A stretch of DNA of 64,000 bases from a candidate division LCP-89 bacterium B3_LCP. GTDB lineage: Bacteria; Electryoneota; B3-LCP. Positions 16,199 to 25,199 of this stretch are shown here, piece after piece. The position numbers and the translations under genes were made by a program. Within the stretch, counting starts at the first letter, position 1. The number at the start of each line of letters is the position of its first letter. Under the pieces are notes generated by a model that made no database searches, was not told the DNA's origin, and saw only the letters and a list, made by a program, of their open reading frames with translations. The stretch is from contig NJBN01000004.1 of assembly GCA_005223185.1 (NCBI GenBank), positions 186,001-250,000 on the forward strand, given 5' to 3'.

Positions 16199-17601
16199 TA
16201 GAGTGTTTTATCCTTCACCCTGCTTTCCACGTCGAGCCATTTTCTTCCTAAGAACAGAGTAATTGGTGAAATCATGGTAGAAATCCCCACGATTATCCAC
16301 ATCAGTTCGGTATTCCTCGAACCCTCAGCAGGGCACAGATTCGCCAACAGAATCCCGGTGATCGGACCTGCCGCCACCTTGGCGAAGAACATAGGCGCTT
16401 TGGAATACGCCATATAGGAAGCTTCACGTCCCGGAGGTGCAATATTAGCAGTGTAATCGTACACTCGTGGGGAATAAATCGCTTCACCAATCGAAAGTAT
16501 AATCTGGAAAGCAACTATCATGGCAATACTTTCGTTCAGTCCCATGAAAAAGACCGATCCCGCACTGATGAACGACCCCACCATGATCACGTTAAACGCT
16601 TTCATCCTCCCCGTAATGGCGGTCATCACCGGCACTAAAAATATGATGATGAAGGGGTTGATGCTGTACAGTTTCCCCGTCCATTCTCTGAATCCTATGC
16701 GTTCCATGTACAGCGGATACAGAGAATGATTATATTGGAAGATCATCTTCACCATAACCAGCAGAAAGATGAACGCTATAAATATCCAGAATCGCTTCTC
16801 GCTGGCAACTTCCTTCATGATAGCCCAGGCGCTTTTATGCTTCTCAGTTTGACCAGGCTGCGCTATCGTTTCTTCTCTTTCTTTTTCCTCCTCTTCGTTG
16901 AACGCTTCGGATGGTATCTTGCTGCGGATGAAGAAAACCACCAGGACCATAGAAACAAAAGTCGCCAGGACGGCTACCAAAAAGATAATCTGCGTGGGAC
17001 GGACTGTTAGTATCATTCCGAAAACATCGAATTTCATTACTTCAGTGAAGGTAGCCCGTATAGGATCTAAAGCTAAGCCTGCCGCTAACGATCCTACATT
17101 CATCACCACGTAATACCAGGAAAAGGCGAATTTCTGCGCTTTTTTATTTGAGAATAGCTTAACCGCTGCGGCGAGTAGTGGGATCATATAAGCGAAACCG
17201 ACCGAAAGCAGGAAGAGTCCCGGGAAAACCACCCAGCCGTTGGTGGTAAATGTAATCGCCAATCTTCCCACCAGGGCTATTACCAGCCCTATGAACAGCG
17301 CCTTTTTTATTCCCATTGAATCGGCTATGAAGCCCACAAATAGCATGAAGAAGGACATCGAAGCGGAAAATATCCCGAAAATTATTCCCGCTAACTGATC
17401 GGAAAGCCCCATATCCTGCGTCATGAATATCATCAGCATCAACACGGAGGAAAAATAGCAGAGACTTTCCAGAATCTTAATCAGAAATGTAATCCATATC
17501 TCACGAGGACAGGTAAACAGGTTCTTCAGTCCGTTGCTGTAATCCAGAAATATAGTTCTCATCAAGCTGCTATCGGTCTCAAGCGTACTCAGGGTAGTCA
17601 T
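16198..17601 (-). CDS. MFS transporter
   Basis: A 467-residue integral membrane protein with about 12 hydrophobic helices and a charged cytoplasmic loop in the middle (about 225-250, EAFNEEEEKEREETIAQ). The general layout is that of the major facilitator superfamily with extra N-terminal residues. The substrate cannot be predicted. Its stop overlaps the start of the Nudix gene, so the two are translationally linked. Confidence 0.8.
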   Translation of the reverse strand: MTTLSTLETDSSLMRTIFLDYSNGLKNLFTCPREIWITFLIKILESLCYFSSVLMLMIFMTQDMGLSDQLAGIIFGIFSASMSFFMLFVGFIADSMGIKKALFIGLVIALVGRLAITFTTNGWVVFPGLFLLSVGFAYMIPLLAAAVKLFSNKKAQKFAFSWYYVVMNVGSLAAGLALDPIRATFTEVMKFDVFGMILTVRPTQIIFLVAVLATFVSMVLVVFFIRSKIPSEAFNEEEEKEREETIAQPGQTEKHKSAWAIMKEVASEKRFWIFIAFIFLLVMVKMIFQYNHSLYPLYMERIGFREWTGKLYSINPFIIIFLVPVMTAITGRMKAFNVIMVGSFISAGSVFFMGLNESIAMIVAFQIILSIGEAIYSPRVYDYTANIAPPGREASYMAYSKAPMFFAKVAAGPITGILLANLCPAEGSRNTELMWIIVGISTMISPITLFLGRKWLDVESRVKDKTL

Positions 17602-17710
17602 GGTATTCCTTCATTAGGGGATGTTTAAATATAGCCATCTCTGATCCCGTTTGCAATTTTTTTCACAACGCATTGTTGTGTCAACTATTCCCGTTGTCAT
17701 AAAAAAATAA

Positions 17711-17744
17711 AGCGTCATCCTGGTCTTGCCCAGAATCTGACGCT
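17711..17744. repeat. CATTCTGG-type hairpin repeat, copy 3
   Basis: AGCGTCA ... TGACGCT arms around TCCTGG/CCAGAA with a TCTTGC centre, the same family as 4881-4913. It lies downstream of the sorting-domain gene at 17789 (minus) and may end its transcript. Confidence 0.65.
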
Positions 17745-17788
17745 TTATCAAACCGTGTTACCGACTCCCCGAAGTAGATAGCTTAAAA

Positions 17789-20014
17789 CTACTTCAAAAA
17801 CACAACCTTAGCACGCTGACTGCCTTCCGGTGCTGTCAGTTCAATCAGATATATTCCTGAAGGCAGGTCTCGCGGCGACCAGGTAACCTGGTGATAACCG
17901 GCTGGTAACCAACCTGCCATCAATTCATCGGAAAGCCTTCCCATCGAATCGTAAACCCTGACAGAAACCAAATCGGGATGAGGCAGCCCAATCAATATCT
18001 GTGTACTGCTGTTGAAGGGATTAGGGTACACACTCTTCAGCGTAAATTCAACCGGTGTAGTTAACGGATCAAATCCAGATATGATTCCCTGGGTTGACTC
18101 AATAATCAGCGGTCCCGGGCTGTAAATCCAAACGGCTGTATCTTCATCAGCTATCGAAGCGTAAACCCAAACAGCGCCATCAGGTAAGCTGGAAACGTCC
18201 CACAGAAGGCTGTCAGCAGTATCATCTTCCTCTATAGCTTCAGCGCCCACAATTTGGGTACCGTCGAAGCCTGTATCATCTTCATCCCAGAAGAGACTGA
18301 TTACCGCATTATCATCAGGGTCATCATCTTCCCAGAAGATGGTGAATTCACTTTCTGCAGAATCACCTGTTGCCGGGTGAGTAATTGTTATTTCAGGCGG
18401 CGTATCTATGATGATTAAAGGCCCGTCGCTGTAAGCGAATATGCTGGTATCATCGTCGGCAATCTCCCCATAAACCCAGACAGAATCCTCTGGAATTTGG
18501 GTGACGTCCCACAAGTAGCTGTTAGTCGTGTCATCTTCCAATATGCCGCTGACTATCAACTCTCCGTCAAAACCGCTGTTCTGTGAATCCCAGTACAGGC
18601 TTATTTCGGCATTATCATCAGGATCTTCATCCGTCCATGTGATCAGGAAGTCTATTACCGCTGTGTCACCCAATATGGGGTGTAATAGGTCAATTCCTGG
18701 TATGGCATTAGGCGGGGGAGTTCGGTCTACTACCAGTGGTCCTTCACTGTAATCGTACATCTCGGAAACGCCATCGGTGATGTAGGCATAAATCCAATAG
18801 GTACTATCTACCATTTGCGCGAGATCCCACAGAAAACTGTCAGTTGTATCGTCTTCCTCTATGACGAATGCTCCCCAAATGGCATCACCATCAAATCCGC
18901 TATCATCATAATCGTAAAACAGAGTGATAGTGGCGTTGTCATCAGGATCTTCATCTTCCCACTCTATCAGGAATTCTGTCGTGGCGCTGTCACCATCCAC
19001 CGGTCTGGTAACCTCAATCCAGGGAGGTACGTTGGCACTAAAGGTCATGGATGTATCGTTGTTGTTTTCATTGGACTCCAGCACCTCGAAGGCGGCATCT
19101 AACATCCATTCAACTGTATGTTCTGAAGGTGTTACAACCCAGGTGTCGGTGTAGGTTTCCAGCCATACCATCTGACTTAGCCCAATATTCACCGTCCGCC
19201 GTTCACTGTAAAACAGGTTGCCATCCAACCAGCATTCTATGTCGATGAGTGGAGTCACACCCGCACCGGAAGCTTTCCAGTTCAAGCCGAATCTGATGGT
19301 ATCATCCGCTACTGTGCCCCCTATTTGCATGGAATCCGGACTCGCTAAGAATGGAGATAGCGCTTCAAAATCGTAGAAACCATCATCCCAGGAAAAACCG
19401 ACATTATCGATGAAAGCACCCAAGTCCACCTGCCCGTCGTAATCGCTGACGAAATTGAAGTATATCCATACGTTCTCTTCACCTATAACGCTCACCGTTC
19501 CACCTTCTAAGCTATCCAGACCATAACTCGTGTAGGTCCAATCCGACATGTATCCGGAGGTGCGTCCGGCTTCGTAGAAACTTCCGTTGTGAGCAACTCC
19601 CCAAGCGAAATAATCCTGACTTGGTTCACTGAGACAGAAATAATAGAAACTGCTGCGGGCAGTTGAAGCCTCCGTCAGATCGATAGGACCCCAGAATGCC
19701 CAAGAATTGGTATTGGCCGGGTAGGGATCAAATTCGGGATCAAGACTTGATAAAAGCCCCACACACCAGAGACTCTGATCGTTTGAACCGGGTCCGAAAA
19801 TATAATCGGTAATTCCCCAGGTATAGGGGGGACTCGGGGGTGGATAGGGTGAAAGCAGCCAGTTAGGCCAGGGCCAGTCCGGAGGGTCTCCGGGGAAAGT
19901 TTCATTCAGCTCGTTGTGCCAGATAGCTTGAGCCGAATAATTTAGGAAACCAGCGCATATCAGAATCGTAATTATCAGCAGCAAAGGTTTACTTAAAGCT
20001 GTTCCGGGTCGCAT
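17789..20014 (-). CDS. Large secreted repeat protein with CARDB-like and Ig-like domains and sorting domain
   Basis: A 741-residue exported protein with a signal peptide (about 1-30). Residues about 50-200 look like a carbohydrate-binding-style sandwich. A CARDB-like adhesion domain (about 225-325, ending VLESNENNNDTSM) follows. Three tandem Ig-like repeats of about 100 residues come next, each starting with an ITHP/LHP-type strand and containing EDxDPDDNAxISLxWD, acidic enough to bind calcium. A type IX-like sorting domain (VYPNPFNSSTQI ... LPSGIYLIEL) closes it. It is probably a cell-surface or released structural protein. No enzyme motif is seen. Confidence 0.8.
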   Translation of the reverse strand: MRPGTALSKPLLLIITILICAGFLNYSAQAIWHNELNETFPGDPPDWPWPNWLLSPYPPPSPPYTWGITDYIFGPGSNDQSLWCVGLLSSLDPEFDPYPANTNSWAFWGPIDLTEASTARSSFYYFCLSEPSQDYFAWGVAHNGSFYEAGRTSGYMSDWTYTSYGLDSLEGGTVSVIGEENVWIYFNFVSDYDGQVDLGAFIDNVGFSWDDGFYDFEALSPFLASPDSMQIGGTVADDTIRFGLNWKASGAGVTPLIDIECWLDGNLFYSERRTVNIGLSQMVWLETYTDTWVVTPSEHTVEWMLDAAFEVLESNENNNDTSMTFSANVPPWIEVTRPVDGDSATTEFLIEWEDEDPDDNATITLFYDYDDSGFDGDAIWGAFVIEEDDTTDSFLWDLAQMVDSTYWIYAYITDGVSEMYDYSEGPLVVDRTPPPNAIPGIDLLHPILGDTAVIDFLITWTDEDPDDNAEISLYWDSQNSGFDGELIVSGILEDDTTNSYLWDVTQIPEDSVWVYGEIADDDTSIFAYSDGPLIIIDTPPEITITHPATGDSAESEFTIFWEDDDPDDNAVISLFWDEDDTGFDGTQIVGAEAIEEDDTADSLLWDVSSLPDGAVWVYASIADEDTAVWIYSPGPLIIESTQGIISGFDPLTTPVEFTLKSVYPNPFNSSTQILIGLPHPDLVSVRVYDSMGRLSDELMAGWLPAGYHQVTWSPRDLPSGIYLIELTAPEGSQRAKVVFLK

Positions 20015-20282
20015 GATTTACCTCCGCATCATAAGCTTAGGATAACGTTGTCTAAAGTCTGTATTTATATTATAACAATTTTTTTGGTCAATGTCAAGCA
20101 TTTTATTCGTTTCAGACAAGTTTTTCTTCGTTTCTGGTGATTCTTCAATTGCCGTAATTACCAAAGAAATATCCTTCGATTGTGCTTTGTGAAAGAAAAT
20201 CCTTGTGTGAATGTTAAAAATTCATATCTTTGTATTGTCGTATATTCGGTAGTCGGAGTGGTCCCTGACCCCGACAGTATTT

Positions 20283-20741
20283 ATGAAAGCGAGGCGCCCT
20301 CTGAAACGCAAAATCCACTGCACCCACTGTGGAAAAGAACTGGAGATTTGGGACAATCCCAAACCCGTCGTCGATATTATAATTGAATTCGGAGGCGGGA
20401 TAATCCTGATCAAGCGCAAGAACCCACCTTCCGGTTGGGCTATCCCCGGTGGTTTCGTTGATTATGGAGAAAGCGCAGAAGATGCGGCTCTCAGGGAAGC
20501 GAAGGAAGAGACCAATCTCGATCTAAACGATCTGCGCCAGTTTCATGTATATTCCGATCCTGCCAGAGATGACAGGGTGCATACAATAAGTACTGTTTTT
20601 ATCGCTAAGGGTCAGGGAACTCCCCAAGCAGGCGACGATGCCGATGACATATCCATCTTTTCACAGGATACTTTACCCCCAGATTTAGCCTTCGACCACC
20701 CCCAAATTCTCGCTGATTATTTCGACAGGAGGAAATCCTGA
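20283..20741 (+). CDS. Nudix hydrolase, ADP-ribose pyrophosphatase-like
   Basis: A 152-residue enzyme. A CTHCGKEL half-ribbon at the N-terminus leads into a Nudix box at 57-79 ([20 protein letters not shown], then TNL). The last box glycine is asparagine (N78), but all metal-binding glutamates are present. Size and [12 protein letters not shown] resemble ADP-ribose pyrophosphatases, which clear free ADP-ribose. Its stop codon lies inside the ribosome-site/start region of the next gene, so the two form an operon. Confidence 0.85.
   Translation: MKARRPLKRKIHCTHCGKELEIWDNPKPVVDIIIEFGGGIILIKRKNPPSGWAIPGGFVDYGESAEDAALREAKEETNLDLNDLRQFHVYSDPARDDRVHTISTVFIAKGQGTPQAGDDADDISIFSQDTLPPDLAFDHPQILADYFDRRKS
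20727..20740 (+). promoter_or_regulatory. AGGAGG ribosome site that favours a CTG start
   Basis: AGGAGG at 20727-20732 lies 5 nt before an in-frame CTG (20738-20740) that overlaps the previous gene's TGA. The next in-frame starts are CTG 20750 and TTG 20753, which are 17 and 20 nt away. Spacing therefore favours the rare CTG start, giving five extra residues before the signal peptide. Confidence 0.5.
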
Positions 20742-20752
20742 AAACAATCCTG

Positions 20753-23515
20753 TTGAAATCATCTGCCATTAAGTTGACACATTTGGCAGTCTTTTTTCTC
20801 CTGATTATATCCACATTCCTGTTTGTTTCTATTCAATCAGGATACGCTGGAGGATTATTCTCCATCTTCAAGCAATCCGACCCTCATGAAGATTTTCAGC
20901 AGTGGCTGGATGAGGGGAGGGAGTTTCGCTCTCGCGGTATGGTGGATGAAGCTATCACCTCTTTCAACCGCCTCCTTGAAATCGATCCCATCCATGATGA
21001 AGCCACCTACGAAATAGCTCAAACCTACTTCAAAGCGCGACTTTGGCCCGAAGCCATGGATTGGTTCTACGCTGTCAGCTTATTCGATCCCCAGCGGAGG
21101 GAAGCGTATCTGAAACGCTGGATTTCCATCGTAGAATTGGCGAAAGACGATTCGCTGTTGGGGAAGTCAGCCAGAGTTGCAGTGCGCGATGAAATGGCAG
21201 ATTTTTTAAAAAGCTACCCCTGGGACTGGGAGACGCTGAATACGATGCGAAAAAGCGCCCAACTCATCGCTGATTCTCTGCTTTTCGATGAATTGGCTGA
21301 TAGGATTGTTCACCTGTATCCAGATTCACCGGCTGGCTATGAAATCATTTCGGAACGATTCTTCGATGGTATCTATCCTATCTGGGAAGAATCTGAGACG
21401 AAGATAGCGTTTATCAACGAATTTTTAAAAGATTATCCTATAAGTCAATTCCGTGAAACCGCCTGGCTCTATCTGACCCATTCCTTAAACGAAGTCGGAG
21501 ATTTACCGGAGCTTCGTTCCACATTAAACGAATGGATGGCTGAAGATAGCGACAATCCCTTGCCCTACGAACGCAGCGTGCTTTTCCTGTTTGAAATGGG
21601 AGTTGATGCTGACAGCTTATTACCCATTGCCCGAAAAGCCGTAGAAAAATGCCGAGGATGGCGAGGTAAGCCTGTAAAACACGTGGAACAACGAATCCTT
21701 GAAGGAAAACGTCTGTATGCCAACACCAGGTTGAATATGGCGCGCCTGCTTATCGAACTGGAAAGATTCGCGGAAGCCCGCCTCTGGTTGTTGGATGGTT
21801 CGCGCAACTGTGGTTACGGAATAGATGATGACGGAACCACCGCCTCTTTTGACTATTATTTAGGCTTAATCGCCGAAAAAGAGAAGGATTTTCAAGGCGC
21901 TTTTGATAATTTTACCAGCGCTCTTATTCAGGGGGATACGCACAACAGATGGACCCATCTTGCAGATTCAGCAATTGTAAACCTGTTCGATGAACATTTC
22001 GATATTGCCTATCCTGACTTAATTACGATGGTGCGGGCAAGAAATGGATATGTAGGACCTCAATTCAAAGATGTAACTTCCCGGTACGGTCTTGGTGATG
22101 TTCGAGCCAGCAGAGTTGCCTGGGGGGATGCTAACGGTGACGGTTTTGATGATCTGCTGTTGGGTGGCAAGCGCCTGTTTATCAATCGATTAGGGAATAT
22201 ATTTATCGAAGTAAGCGATTCCTGTGGTATAGCGGGTAATGGTATACGGGGTGGTGTGTGGGCTGACGTTGATCTTGATGGCGATCTCGATCTTTATTGT
22301 GCCGCTAATGGAGGGAAGAATGGCGGAGACCGGCTTTTTCTAAACGATGGAAATGATCGCGGTAATGTACCGCGCTTTCGCGATGTGACCGACATATTCT
22401 CACAAATTCGCGATGGCTCTCCCACCGAAGGAGCTGCCTGGGGTGATCTGCAGGGAGACGGGCGACCGGATCTCTATGTGGGTAATTATGAGACGTCATC
22501 TCAGGAATTGGGGAAAGGCACGCCGGACTATCTTTACCTGAATATCCCTGATGAAGATTCTCTACTAGGATTTAGCTTGCAGAAATTGGGACCTGATTCC
22601 GGCATTCAGCCACCGTTTGGAGAAAATCTATGCGGTCGAGGCGTTGCCTGGGGTGATTTCGACGGGGATGATCATCAGGATGTTTACGTATCTAACTATC
22701 GCTTGCAGGAAAACTTACTGTGGTCGGTTAATTCGGATGGTGTAATCAGCAATAAAGCGCGCTATTACGGGATCGCGGGCAAGGAATTTGAGGGCTGGTG
22801 GGGACACACAATCGGATCGGAGTGGGCTGATTTTGATAACGATGGCGATTTGGACCTGTTCAGCTCAAATCTGGCGCATCCCCGCTATATAGAATTTTCC
22901 CACAGGTCGTGTCTTTACGAAAACAGGCTGAACAAAGAAGAATTCTTCTATGATATCCGCGGAGATTGGGGTATTAAATATGAGGAAACTCACTCCGATC
23001 CAGCCTGGGGGGATGTCGATGGCGACGGCGATCTCGATCTGTTCATAACTTCCATATATCCTGATAGAAGGTCATTCCTGTACCTGAACGATCTGGAAGC
23101 TGAGACCTTCAAGGACGTTACTTACTTAGCTGGCGTTAGAATTACCAACGGGTGGGGTTGTGCCTTCAGCGACTTCGACAATGATGGTGATCTTGATTTG
23201 ATAGTCGGATCGGGTGAGGGTGTGCGGTTATTCAGGAACGATGCCACAAATCACCACTGGATCGAGGTTGAATTGGACGTCCCTGGAAGCGCCTATGGGA
23301 CAAAAGTAACCGTCAAGTGCGGTAAGAAACAGATATATCGTGAGTTATCCGGCGGTAAGGGAACTACTTCACAGCATTCGAATACACTCTATTTCGGGCT
23401 GGGTTCATACGATAAGCCGGTAAATATTGAAGTGAGATATCCCTGGGGTGGTAGAGTGAAGTTGAAGAAGGTTCAACCAGATCAAAAGGTGGTTGTTTCC
23501 GGATCTGCTGGTTAA
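20753..23515 (+). CDS. Secreted TPR + VCBS/FG-GAP + UnbV-domain protein
   Basis: A 920-residue exported protein (TTG start; CTG 20738 is an alternative). After a signal peptide, TPR-like helical repeats occupy about 40-420. Seven acidic FG-GAP/VCBS units follow (about 445-815), each with a calcium-loop core such as DVDGDGDLDLF, DFDNDGDLDL or DANGDGFDDLL, expected to fold as a beta-propeller. Residues about 845-915 match the ASPIC/UnbV domain (GSAYGTKVTVKCG, LYFGLG, VEVRYPWGG-like). There is no sorting domain. It probably works at the cell surface in binding. It is preceded by a Nudix gene and followed by a response regulator. Confidence 0.8.
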   Translation: MKSSAIKLTHLAVFFLLIISTFLFVSIQSGYAGGLFSIFKQSDPHEDFQQWLDEGREFRSRGMVDEAITSFNRLLEIDPIHDEATYEIAQTYFKARLWPEAMDWFYAVSLFDPQRREAYLKRWISIVELAKDDSLLGKSARVAVRDEMADFLKSYPWDWETLNTMRKSAQLIADSLLFDELADRIVHLYPDSPAGYEIISERFFDGIYPIWEESETKIAFINEFLKDYPISQFRETAWLYLTHSLNEVGDLPELRSTLNEWMAEDSDNPLPYERSVLFLFEMGVDADSLLPIARKAVEKCRGWRGKPVKHVEQRILEGKRLYANTRLNMARLLIELERFAEARLWLLDGSRNCGYGIDDDGTTASFDYYLGLIAEKEKDFQGAFDNFTSALIQGDTHNRWTHLADSAIVNLFDEHFDIAYPDLITMVRARNGYVGPQFKDVTSRYGLGDVRASRVAWGDANGDGFDDLLLGGKRLFINRLGNIFIEVSDSCGIAGNGIRGGVWADVDLDGDLDLYCAANGGKNGGDRLFLNDGNDRGNVPRFRDVTDIFSQIRDGSPTEGAAWGDLQGDGRPDLYVGNYETSSQELGKGTPDYLYLNIPDEDSLLGFSLQKLGPDSGIQPPFGENLCGRGVAWGDFDGDDHQDVYVSNYRLQENLLWSVNSDGVISNKARYYGIAGKEFEGWWGHTIGSEWADFDNDGDLDLFSSNLAHPRYIEFSHRSCLYENRLNKEEFFYDIRGDWGIKYEETHSDPAWGDVDGDGDLDLFITSIYPDRRSFLYLNDLEAETFKDVTYLAGVRITNGWGCAFSDFDNDGDLDLIVGSGEGVRLFRNDATNHHWIEVELDVPGSAYGTKVTVKCGKKQIYRELSGGKGTTSQHSNTLYFGLGSYDKPVNIEVRYPWGGRVKLKKVQPDQKVVVSGSAG

Positions 23516-23539
23516 CCTAATCGAAAATCGGAGGTATAT

Positions 23540-23896
23540 GTGTCTGCAAGAATACTGGTAGTTGATGATGAAGAGAACATTTGTAATTACTTAGTTGAAC
23601 TTTTCAAATTAGAAGGATGGTCAGCGGAAGCGGCTCATGATGGCTACGAAGGCGTAAAGATGGCTTCCGAAAACGATTATGACGTTATCATAATGGACAT
23701 CTTAATGCCGCGCATGACCGGAATCGAAGCCACGCGGGAGATCACCAAGCGCAAACCCGGCTCAAAAATTTTAGTAATAACCGGCGCGCCCTACCGCCAG
23801 CAGGCTCAGGAAGCCCTGGACAGCGGTGCTTTACTCTTCATAAAAAAACCATTTTCATCCGCTAAAATAATCGAGGAAGTGAAGAAACAGTTGTAG
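23540..23896 (+). CDS. Single-domain response regulator
   Basis: A 118-residue CheY-like receiver with no output domain. The acidic pocket is D10 with neighbours, the phosphorylation site is D53 in IIMDILMP, and the switch residues are T81 and K103 (IKKPF). GTG start with GGAGG 7 nt upstream. It follows the TPR/VCBS gene by 24 bp. No histidine kinase is nearby, so its partner is unknown. Confidence 0.9.
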   Translation: MSARILVVDDEENICNYLVELFKLEGWSAEAAHDGYEGVKMASENDYDVIIMDILMPRMTGIEATREITKRKPGSKILVITGAPYRQQAQEALDSGALLFIKKPFSSAKIIEEVKKQL

Positions 23897-23905
23897 GGAA
23901 GGTAG

Positions 23906-24991
23906 TTAGATCCCACATTCACCCAAAATCTTCCCCGCAACAACTTCCGCTCCACTACAGTCAACCTCTGGCGGAAAGGTTGCTTCCAATAGACGCTGGA
24001 ATGCTTCCACCCATCTACCAGTTTTAAAATCCTCTACGCACACCTTTTCAGCAGGAAGGTACTCTCCCATCTCTTCAACCAATACGGGGTATTCCCGGAA
24101 GTTACCTCTGGACGTGTAGATCAACGCAGTTCTGTTGGCTATACATTCAGATACAATTCCGTATCCTGGTTTGCTCACCACAGCATCTGCAGCGGCGACC
24201 AGGTCGGGGTAGCGGAGTTTCAATTCAGCACGCTTACGGTTGGTGACGTATAAAAACGGCTCTCCCGGATCGGGTGAAGGTTCACTGCTGATTAGAACCA
24301 AGCCTCTGGAACTGTGCACCTGTTCTGGAAGCTTCAGACGCACTCCACCGAAGGAAAACAGAACCACTCGATCACTTTCGGATAGCCCCAAACGCCGCCT
24401 CGATTCTGATTTACCCAGCATTGATTTTCTGGCGATCAAGGGTACTTCTATTCTATTAGCGAAGCTTTCCATATCACCACTGAAAGGCAAGGTGAAGAGC
24501 CCATCAGCCTTTTTGTAGGACGATATGATCCGTTTGATGTGTCTGTCCAAACCGGGATAGTCCTCCGCATAAGTCCCGTATATCCAATCCCAGGAAAAGT
24601 TGCTCATACCCCATACCGGGACGCCGCTTCTGACAGCAGCTTCAATAGCTAAGTGAGGGAGGTCAGCTAAAATGAAGCGGATGTTTTCCGCACGGATATA
24701 TTTCGTTTCGCGGGATATCAGCGATTCCTCTTGTATGGCTAACTGATCCAGATCATCCAGTGTGCCCGGCAGGTTCATGGTGAGGCTGTCCACCTGACAT
24801 ATCCCCACGTCCAATTTTACTTTGCGGCGGAAGATGCGGGGATGCTCTTCACCGGCAAAGAAACTATCCGGCACGGCGGAATTGAAATGAACGGTAAGCT
24901 TATTATCACAATTAACCAGTGTCTTTGCCACTTCGTAGGAACGGGAAGCGTGCCCGAATCCATGAGCAGTGGTGTATATTGCAATTTTCAT
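23906..24991 (-). CDS. Glycosyltransferase-like protein resembling the N-terminal domain of L-arabinokinase
   Basis: A 361-residue GT-B-fold protein. I chose the ATG at 24991 because the recognisable fold starts there (MKIAIYTTAHGFGHASR), and further upstream extension would run into the divergent gene. Motifs match the bacterial stand-alone relatives of the N-terminal half of plant arabinokinase: GHGFGHASR, NFSWDWIYGTYAED, FSFGGVRL and VVSKPGYGIVSECI (a UDP-glycosyltransferase-style C-lobe). The GHMP kinase half is absent. It probably transfers or binds a nucleotide sugar, but its reaction is unknown. Confidence 0.75.
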   Translation of the reverse strand: MKIAIYTTAHGFGHASRSYEVAKTLVNCDNKLTVHFNSAVPDSFFAGEEHPRIFRRKVKLDVGICQVDSLTMNLPGTLDDLDQLAIQEESLISRETKYIRAENIRFILADLPHLAIEAAVRSGVPVWGMSNFSWDWIYGTYAEDYPGLDRHIKRIISSYKKADGLFTLPFSGDMESFANRIEVPLIARKSMLGKSESRRRLGLSESDRVVLFSFGGVRLKLPEQVHSSRGLVLISSEPSPDPGEPFLYVTNRKRAELKLRYPDLVAAADAVVSKPGYGIVSECIANRTALIYTSRGNFREYPVLVEEMGEYLPAEKVCVEDFKTGRWVEAFQRLLEATFPPEVDCSGAEVVAGKILGECGI

Positions 24992-25126
24992 GTCTGAAAT
25001 GGCGAACAATTTAGTTATTTTCTCGTATAATTTAAGATAAGGCAATCGGAAGTAATAATCCAGTTTACTTTGGTGAATATTCAGAGGTCTTATTGAATGC
25101 TGTGAGTACCATAACCCAAAAATCTC

Positions 25127-25155
25127 TTGATCCTGTCCTGCGTTTTTATTATCAT
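25127..25155 (+). promoter_or_regulatory. Candidate sigma70-type promoter for the C25 peptidase gene
   Basis: TTGATC (25127-25132) and TATCAT (25150-25155) are separated by exactly 17 nt, 45 nt before the ATG at 25200. Fit to E. coli-type consensus is good. FCB promoters can differ, so this is tentative. Confidence 0.35.
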
Positions 25156-25199
25156 ATAGAACTACATCATTCAGCAAGAGCACAACACCTGAGGAAGCC

